From an uncultured Clostridia bacterium (lineage in GTDB: Bacteria > Bacillota > Clostridia > Oscillospirales > Acutalibacteraceae): a DNA stretch of 27,860 bases. This document shows positions 23,440 to 27,860 of this stretch, in pieces. Below the pieces are notes generated by a model, which saw only the letters and a list, made by a program, of their open reading frames with translations, did no database searches and was not told where the DNA came from. The position numbers were made by a program, and so were the translations under genes. The stretch spans positions 1 to 27,860 of the forward strand of contig CANONE010000010.1 in NCBI GenBank assembly GCA_947567585.1, given 5' to 3'. Positions within the stretch are counted from its first letter, which is position 1. The number at the start of each line of letters is the position of its first letter.

Positions 23440-24378
23440 TTAGTTTACTAGTTTGGGGGCGGGGACTTGCGACATGATCTGCTCTAGGACGTCTCTGGCG
23501 GATTTGCCGCCCATTCTGGCCTGAGGCTCCAGGACCACCCGGTGTTCCATAACGCTGTAGAACATCAGGTTAATATCCGCAGGAACAATATAATCCCTGC
23601 CGCCCATCCAGGCGGAAGCCCGGCAGGCGCGGATCAGGGCCCCGCCGGCCCGGGGGCTGGCGCCCAGACGCAGGGCGGCATGCTCCCGGGTAGCTACACA
23701 CAGCGCCGCTACGTATTGGTACAGCTCGTCCGCCACATGAACCCCGGCGGCCTCCTGCTTCATCTGCTCGACCTGCCGGACGTCTACCACGGCCCGTACC
23801 TGGGCCAGCGGCTTTTCGTGTTCCGTCTGTTTCAGTACCCGCACCTCTTCTTCCGCGCTGGGATAGCCAATGTTCAGCCGTAGCATAAAGCGGTCCAGCT
23901 GAGACTCCGGCAAAGGATGGGTCCCTGCGGTGCCCAGGGGATTCTGCGTGGCAATAACGGTAAAGGGCTGGGGCAGGCGGCGGGTCACGCCGTCTACGGT
24001 AACCTGTCCTTCCTCCATGACCTCTAAAAGCGCGCTCTGGGTTTTGGCGCTGGTACGGTTGATCTCATCCGCCAAAAAGAGGTTGCACAGCACCGCGCCG
24101 GGGCGGTACTCCAGTTTTCCCGTGTCCTGGTTGTACATGGAGTAGCCTACCACGTCGGCGGGCATAGTCTCCGGCGTGAACTGCACCCGGGCAAAGCGCA
24201 TCCCCATGGCTCGGGAAAACGCCAGCGCCATGGTGGTCTTCCCCACGCCGGGATTATCCTCCAGCAGCACATGGCCCCCTGCCAGAATAGCCATCAAAGT
24301 TTTGCAGATCACGGTATCCTTCCCGACAATTACCTTGCGGACCTCGTTTATAATGCTCAACGCCATGGGCTGTGTCAT
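23440..24378 (-). CDS. MoxR family AAA+ ATPase
   Basis: 312 aa from ATG 24378 with GGGAGG upstream; a TTG 15 nt earlier in frame overlaps that site. Walker A is DNPGVGKTT (about 44-52), Walker B is LFLADEIN (about 104-111), sensor 1 is TVIATQNPLG, and sensor 2 is near RAGGALIRACRA. The MoxR mark ATQNPLGTAGTHPLPESQLDRF is intact. It remodels protein complexes together with DUF58 and transglutaminase partners. It is the first gene of that operon, which has a 150-bp gap holding repeat E before the DUF58 gene. Confidence 0.93.
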   Translation of the reverse strand: MTQPMALSIINEVRKVIVGKDTVICKTLMAILAGGHVLLEDNPGVGKTTMALAFSRAMGMRFARVQFTPETMPADVVGYSMYNQDTGKLEYRPGAVLCNLFLADEINRTSAKTQSALLEVMEEGQVTVDGVTRRLPQPFTVIATQNPLGTAGTHPLPESQLDRFMLRLNIGYPSAEEEVRVLKQTEHEKPLAQVRAVVDVRQVEQMKQEAAGVHVADELYQYVAALCVATREHAALRLGASPRAGGALIRACRASAWMGGRDYIVPADINLMFYSVMEHRVVLEPQARMGGKSARDVLEQIMSQVPAPKLVN

Positions 24379-24410
24379 ATCCCAACCTCCCAAAAACCTC
24401 CGTAAACTAA

Positions 24411-24430
24411 AATAGGGAAGCTTTCGCTTC
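24411..24430 (-). terminator. Weak terminator-like hairpin between tRNA-Gly and moxR
   Basis: On the minus strand, GAAGC (24430-24426) - GAAA - GCTTC (24421-24417) is followed by CCTATTTTAG. The stem is short, so termination may be partial. Confidence 0.35.
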
Positions 24431-24475
24431 TCTACTCAGCCGGGTCTGTTCAAATGTAAGTAGTATGGAGCGCTT

Positions 24476-24551
24476 TGGAGCGGACGACGAGGCTCGAACT
24501 CGCTACCTCCACCTTGGCAAGGTGGCGCTCTACCAGATGAGCTACGCCCGC
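24476..24551 (-). tRNA. tRNA-Gly (GCC anticodon)
   Basis: A full cloverleaf with encoded CCA. The acceptor arm GCGGGCG pairs with CGTCCGC (one G-T). The D arm is GCTC...GAGC. The anticodon stem CCACC/GGTGG encloses loop TTGCCAA, giving anticodon GCC. The T arm is GCGAG-TTCGAGC-CTCGT. Discriminator T, then CCA. Confidence 0.96.
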
Positions 24552-24564
24552 AGGTCCGGTACTT

Positions 24565-24593
24565 ATTATAGATGATAAAATAGTAAATGTCAA
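24565..24593 (-). promoter_or_regulatory. SigA promoter of tRNA-Gly
   Basis: TTGACA (24593-24588) and TATAAT (24570-24565) are separated by 17 bp, about 14 bp before the mature tRNA 5' end. Confidence 0.88.
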
Positions 24594-24738
24594 GGGGCTA
24601 GCCTGAATTTTATCAAAAATTGTCGTACCAGATCTTGGGGCGTTGAGCCTCGGGGTCCGTCCGGCGCTCTCAAACCTTCATGCAAACTCGTTTTGCTTTA
24701 TACCGAAAGCTGGCTGGCGGAGCGGGCCGCGCTTTGGG

Positions 24739-24954
24739 TCATTCCCCGCTTTCTTCGTATTCCAGGAGATCCCCGGGTTGGCAGGATAGGGCCTCGCACA
24801 GCGCGGACAGCGTGGAAAGGCGCAGGGCGCTGATCCGATTGTTTTTTATTTTTGACAGGTTTACATTGGTAATCCCCACCTGCTCAGCCAACTCTCCTAG
24901 GGAGACCTTCCGCTCCACCATCATCCTGTCCAGCCGCAATATGATATGTCCCAT
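24739..24954 (-). CDS. Small Cro/C1-type helix-turn-helix regulator (YozG-like)
   Basis: 71 aa, a single DNA-binding domain. LRLDRMMVERKVSLGELAEQ, then GITNVNLSKIKNNR (recognition helix) and LSTLSALCEALSCQPGDLLEY, the standard HTH_26 layout. The ribosome binding site AAGGAG overlaps the stop of the upstream DUF2975 gene, so the two are translationally coupled. DUF2975 plus a YozG-like regulator is a recurrent pair in Firmicutes and probably autoregulated; the phased operator upstream supports that. Confidence 0.9.
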   Translation of the reverse strand: MGHIILRLDRMMVERKVSLGELAEQVGITNVNLSKIKNNRISALRLSTLSALCEALSCQPGDLLEYEESGE

Positions 24955-24963
24955 ATACTCTCC

Positions 24964-25560
24964 TTACACAAGCCCGTCTACGTCTTCTTGCATCTTCACG
25001 CCCAGAGCGAACGCCTGAGAGAGGCACAGCATCAAAATGCCGGTAATAGCGTCTCCCATCCCCACGCTGATTTCCGCTGTTTCGGGCCCCAGCACCAGTA
25101 CGGCGATGGTGCTCATAATAAGCTCCGCCACTGTAATGGCGATAAAGAAAATGCCGATCTCCCGCATCATCCGCACATTGTCCTTTTGAAAGGGCGTTTT
25201 CCCCTGGGAAAACTTAGTCTGCCCCTGGGTTGTGCGCAAAATCAGGCTCACGTTCCGGAATATCCAGGCCATATGCGAGAGGACAAGCCCGCCGGTGATG
25301 AGAAAGATAATGAAAGCCGCGCTGTTGATGGTGCCGTCCGGGTTGCCAAACACAATGGAAAAGCCATGGACGCTTATAGCCTCTCCCGGCACAGGCGCCC
25401 CCTGTACCAGCGTGCCTGGGAAGAGGGAGCGGTCCACCAAAAACAGAACCAGCGTCACGGCCATTCCCACCGCCCCTATGTCATAGGCAATTTCAATGAG
25501 CTTGGAGAGCACGGTAGCAGCCTTCGTCAATGTCTCCATACGTTTTTCCGATGTTGTCAT
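24964..25560 (-). CDS. DUF2975 membrane protein
   Basis: 198 aa with four predicted membrane helices (AYDIGAVGMAVTLVLFLV; AFIIFLITGGLVLSHMAWIF; IGIFFIAITVAELIMSTIAVLVL; VGMGDAITGILMLCLSQAFAL). The family DUF2975 is of unknown function and often pairs with a small HTH gene, as here. It is the first gene of the pair and follows a strong SigA promoter with operator-like repeats. The start ATG overlaps the end of the inverted repeat. GGAGG precedes it. Confidence 0.85.
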   Translation of the reverse strand: MTTSEKRMETLTKAATVLSKLIEIAYDIGAVGMAVTLVLFLVDRSLFPGTLVQGAPVPGEAISVHGFSIVFGNPDGTINSAAFIIFLITGGLVLSHMAWIFRNVSLILRTTQGQTKFSQGKTPFQKDNVRMMREIGIFFIAITVAELIMSTIAVLVLGPETAEISVGMGDAITGILMLCLSQAFALGVKMQEDVDGLV

Positions 25561-25597
25561 AATAGAAGCACCTCCACTTAGTCTGTGCTTCTATTAT
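25559..25597. promoter_or_regulatory. 12-bp-arm inverted repeat over -10 and start codon (operator candidate)
   Basis: ATAATAGAAGCA (25559-25570) and TGCTTCTATTAT (25586-25597) are perfect inverse arms with 15 bp between. One arm covers the -10; the other covers the DUF2975 start. The predicted transcription start is near 25586, so one arm is mostly untranscribed. A DNA operator therefore fits better than an RNA hairpin. Confidence 0.7.
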
Positions 25598-25621
25598 AGC
25601 AGGGATCTTATCGTCTGTCAA
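25593..25621 (-). promoter_or_regulatory. SigA promoter of the DUF2975-regulator operon
   Basis: TTGACA (25621-25616) and TATAAT (25598-25593) are separated by 17 bp. Confidence 0.88.
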
Positions 25622-25655
25622 TGCCTATTTATCGTATTTTGATAAAAATTTATCG
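25607..25655. promoter_or_regulatory. Three TTATCG direct repeats at 21-bp phasing
   Basis: CTTATCG (25607-25613), TTTATCG (25628-25634) and TTTATCG (25649-25655) start exactly 21 bp apart, two helical turns. The first lies in the promoter spacer. An inverted GATAAA at 25641-25646 adds partial dyads. This is a likely regulator-binding array. Confidence 0.6.
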
Positions 25656-25663
25656 CCATATAT

Positions 25664-25893
25664 CTAATGCCTGGCTTCTGCCATGCCCAAAAAGCTAAAA
25701 ATCCCAAAGGAAGAATTCGGTGCAAAAAGTTTTTTGCCATACTTTTTTCCATAACCTGGATCATCTCTGAAAAGCCTTGAAATGGGGGCGCTTTCGCGGA
25801 TACGGACAGGAAGTTTAAGCGGGCGGCGGAAGCGCTTTTTAACCTGTTGGACGGCGCTGTGAAATACGCCCCTCATTTTATTGTTCTAAGTTT
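25664..25893. other. Gene-poor stretch with possible histidine kinase remnant
   Basis: No intact gene is supported. Plus-strand frame 25784-25872 reads like the N-box region of a sensor kinase (ALFNLLDGAVKYAP), but a stop precedes it and no start or ribosome binding site is seen. It may be a decayed fragment. Confidence 0.3.
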
Positions 25894-26472
25894 TTACTTC
25901 TGGCGCCGCTCAATCTCCAGCACATGCCCATCCGCCAGAAAGACCCTCTCGCCCTTGCGTCCTTTCCTAGGCAACACGCCACAAAGTTCCTTCAACTCGT
26001 TCCACCTGCTGACCCCTAAGACCTTTGCCATGTAATGCCAGCAAGGGACGCCTCCCCGCCTCTGCCGGTCGAAGTCCTCCTCGCTTACAGGTTGAATGCG
26101 CTGGTACTCTGATATGAACATCTCTCTCAAGTCCTCTGGAGTCAGCCCCTCATATCGACCCGGCAAACCGCCCTTCGGCCCCGGATAGTTCTCCTCCAGC
26201 CACTTTCCCGCCGTCATTTCATACTGCCGGGCAACGACTGGGTGGGGAGGAAGATACTCCACAGTATCCAGTTCCTTAACCTTCGGTGGTCGCTCATTTT
26301 CCTCAATAAACCTCTCCACCGCCGCCCGGATCGCCTCGTCTGTCCAAATCTTCCCCGGCATCCCATTTTCCATTTCCTTCAAAATAAGTATTGCCTTGCA
26401 GAGTTCTTTGGGCAGTTCGGGCTGACGCTCTAAGTAGCCGAGCACCGCGGAAATGGCCTGTTTTCTGGTCAT
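25894..26472 (-). CDS. Unknown protein with homing-endonuclease-associated repeat-like motifs
   Basis: 192 aa from ATG 26472, set by GGAGG; its ATGA overlaps the stop of the sigG fragment. Residues 1-40 form a charged helix. Residues about 48-85 (IWTDEAIRAAVERFIEENER, then PPKVKELDTVEYLPPHPVVA) and about 120-170 (ending WHYMAKVLGVSRWNELKEL) resemble the homing-endonuclease-associated / HNH repeat pattern: Trp, helix, Pro, a leucine-proline step, a basic or aromatic helix, a W/L end. No catalytic HNH or LAGLIDADG motif is seen. It may be DNA-binding only. Family call is tentative. Confidence 0.55.
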   Translation of the reverse strand: MTRKQAISAVLGYLERQPELPKELCKAILILKEMENGMPGKIWTDEAIRAAVERFIEENERPPKVKELDTVEYLPPHPVVARQYEMTAGKWLEENYPGPKGGLPGRYEGLTPEDLREMFISEYQRIQPVSEEDFDRQRRGGVPCWHYMAKVLGVSRWNELKELCGVLPRKGRKGERVFLADGHVLEIERRQK

Positions 26473-26795
26473 TTTGCGCCTCCTTCCCTTTTTCCCCAAG
26501 GGAACGTCATCGGCACCCCATAGGTAGAAAACTGCACCCCCTGGCTCACGTCAAAATGGTCAATGGCCTTCATTAGGCCGATGCAGCCTACCTGAAACAG
26601 GTCGTCGGGATTTTCCCCTCGGTTGCCAAAGCGCTGAATCACGCTTAAAACCAGCCGCAGGTTTCCGGCTATCAGTTTTTCCCGGGCCTCCTTGTCGCCG
26701 TCGTGGCTGCGTATAAGCAGCTCCCGCATTTCATCGCTTTTCAATACCTTCAGTTTCGCGGTGTTTACGCCGCATATCTCCACTTTTCCCTGCAT
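26469..26795 (-). pseudogene. sigG: Truncated SigG-type sporulation sigma factor (regions 1.2-2 only)
   Basis: From ATG 26795 (GGAGGT upstream) 108 aa are open. Residues 1-96 match sporulation sigma G closely (KVEICGVNTAKL, KLIAGNLRLVLSVIQRF, NRGENPDDLFQVGCIGLMKA, QFSTYGVPM). After M96 (position 26508) the match stops and 12 unrelated residues lead to a stop. The full factor is about 257 aa; the region 2.4 remainder, region 3 and region 4 are missing, so it cannot recognise a -35. Neither other frame restores the expected sequence, so this is not a simple frameshift. The next ORF begins in the overlap. Confidence 0.85.
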
Positions 26796-27034
26796 AAAAA
26801 CTACCTCCAATGTGGGCTTCCAGTGGTAGTCTTTGCTGTTTTAGGGAAAAATAATCCTGACCTTTGGGGCGGTTGGCGTCGCCGTAGGCGCAATACGCCG
26901 GAAATTCATATATGGAACCGGGCAAAAATTTATTTGGATATAATACAGCATCCAGCGAGATAAGAGCCCGCTCACGCGGCAAATGCCACGTTTTTCCAAT
27001 CCTGCCCAACAGATGCTCATTTCATAGTTTCGTT

Positions 27035-27140
27035 CTAAACCTGTTTTACGACACCCATCACCTCCGGTATGGCGATGCCCTGCGGGCACAGCTTCTCACA
27101 GGCTCCGCAGCCCAGGCAGGCAGAGGGTACCCGGGGACGC
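27035..27140 (-). pseudogene. C-terminal remnant of a 4Fe-4S ferredoxin-domain protein
   Basis: The minus frame ends with SACLGCGACEKLCPQGIAIP and a short tail before TAG (27037-27035). CxxCxxCxxxCP binds a 4Fe-4S cluster; the CPQ and short tail are like the C-terminus of clostridial aldo/keto reductases with a ferredoxin end. The frame loses meaning upstream near 27141, where an S1-domain fragment on the other strand starts. No start codon. Confidence 0.7.
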
Positions 27141-27626
27141 TCACCCGATGAAACCTACCACTATATGCTCACCAAGCGCCTGGGGGCTGAGGTGGATTAT
27201 ATCGTCAAGGGCATCGGCCAGAAATCCAGTTTGGCAGTGGGCAGCCGCCTGGATGCTATGAAAGCCAAACGCAAGGAATACTACTTCGGAACCGACCGGG
27301 ACGGCAACCACCGCATCTACTCCGGCATATGCGCCGAGGCCCGCATTGTTTCCGTCATCCGGGCGGGCATTTTTGTTGACCTGTTCGGCCTGGAGACCTA
27401 TATCCCACTCCGTGAACTGAGCTATCAGCACTGGATGGACGCGGGGCTGTACTTTCAGGCGGGTCGGCGGGTGCTGGTGAAGGTGCTGGAGGTGGAGCGC
27501 AGCGGCAAAGACCAGGTTCGGGTCATGGCCTCGGTCAAGCAGGCGGGGGAGAATCCCTACCAGAGGATTGTTTTTATTTGTTGGGGGATAACAGGGAGAC
27601 TCTTGGGATTCCAGGTACTGGGATAG
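27141..27626 (+). pseudogene. S1 RNA-binding-like fragment of conjugative-element type
   Basis: About 140 residues of clear protein character begin abruptly at DETYHYMLTKRLGAEVDY (27147) and end at about 27566. KGIGQKSSLAVGSRLDAM is followed by the S1-like core ARIVSVIRAGIFVDLFGLET, then PLRELS and VLVKVLEVER. Similar proteins occur in integrative conjugative elements of Firmicutes, from memory of the family. The open frame reaches an upstream ATG only by translating backwards through the ferredoxin remnant, so the 5' end is lost. The last 20 codons after 27566 look unrelated. No ribosome binding site at the junction. Probably dead. Confidence 0.65.
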
Positions 27627-27696
27627 CCCTTTTATATCTCGAAACGCAGCGTATGTACGGCTATTCTAAATAGGTACTGCGCTGGAATTAATGTTA

Positions 27697-27720
27697 TGAA
27701 AATGCCTCCCGCAGGGAGGC
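27697..27720 (-). terminator. Rho-independent terminator for the gene at the right edge
   Basis: GCCTCCC (27704-27710) and GGGAGGC (27714-27720) form a 7-bp stem with a 3-nt loop. On the minus strand ATTTTC follows. Confidence 0.6.
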
Positions 27721-27735
27721 TATAAGAGCATGGAT

Positions 27736-27860
27736 TCAATTTTTGGGGCCTGGCTTAGGGCTTCGGTGGGTGCTGGGGAACCATACAGCGGGAGTGAGGA
27801 TGGAATACCCCATAACCACCTCATCCGTGGGGTTAGAGAGAATGTGGGGCAGGTTGGAGC
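27736..27860 (-). CDS. Possible C-terminus of an unknown gene (cut by window edge)
   Basis: One minus frame stays open for 40 codons from the right edge to TGA (27738-27736), reading NLPHILSNPTDEVVMGYSIL and a Pro-rich tail. The downstream minus-strand hairpin with T-run supports a gene end here. No family recognised and too short to be sure; the competing frames are also partly open. Confidence 0.35.
   Translation of the reverse strand, partial: SNLPHILSNPTDEVVMGYSILTPAVWFPSTHRSPKPGPKN

Noticed and set aside
25706..25765. Possible degenerate copy of the two-hairpin repeat
   Set aside because: The AATTCGG and A/T-run pattern is similar, but neither hairpin is preserved.
26811..27034. Several overlapping ORFs on both strands upstream of the sigG fragment
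   Set aside because: None has a ribosome binding site with a coherent domain; frames overlap sigG or the ferredoxin remnant.
1..27860. CRISPR array, insertion sequence or complete prophage
   Set aside because: No regular spacer-repeat array, transposase or phage structural gene was seen on either strand.

Overview
The window looks like a chromosomal segment of a GC-rich, gut-type Clostridia member, probably Oscillospirales. This is inferred from AGGAGG-type ribosome binding sites, well-formed SigA promoters (TTGACA-17-TATAAT), an IreB-family gene, a SigG-type sporulation sigma fragment, the order holA-rnmV, and a dispersed two-hairpin intergenic repeat. No species can be named from the sequence alone.

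Layout, left to right. 1-5.7 kb: a methyltransferase cut by the left edge, a metallo-beta-lactamase-fold hydrolase, a bacteriohemerythrin/CheX-like/receiver fusion behind a structured leader, a sigma-70 family factor, a small zinc-ribbon protein and leuB. 5.9-7.4 kb (minus strand): a dCMP deaminase coupled to a DUF1624 acyltransferase, with a long hairpin-rich leader. 7.7-14.8 kb (plus strand): pheS, an unknown 93-aa gene, pheT, ireB, an unknown 103-aa gene, a flavodoxin-domain protein, holA and rnmV. 15-17.9 kb: two divergently transcribed TIM-barrel isomerase/epimerase-like genes, the second in an operon with a Gfo/Idh/MocA oxidoreductase. This looks like a sugar or glycoside module.

18-24.4 kb: an exported PepSY-repeat protein (plus strand), then a convergent minus-strand operon encoding a MoxR ATPase, a DUF58 protein and a membrane transglutaminase. 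24.5-25.6 kb: tRNA-Gly(GCC) and a DUF2975 membrane protein with a Cro/C1-type regulator. Their promoter carries a 12-bp-arm inverted repeat and three TTATCG-containing repeats spaced exactly 21 bp apart.

25.7-27.86 kb is a scarred accessory region. It holds an ORF resembling homing-endonuclease-associated repeats, fused by a stop/start overlap to a SigG gene that stops matching after region 2. It also holds the tail of a ferredoxin-domain protein, an S1-domain fragment of a type found in conjugative elements, and the end of an unknown gene.

The best leads are four. First, an 87-88 bp two-hairpin element sits 20-35 nt upstream of three unrelated genes, always in the direction of the gene, with two looser relatives elsewhere. 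Second, a roughly 110-nt structured leader begins at the predicted transcription start of the hemerythrin-receiver gene. Third, the DUF2975-regulator promoter has a helically phased operator array. Fourth, sigG is truncated at region 2 and joined to an unknown ORF, which could be a recombination scar or a skin-like interruption.
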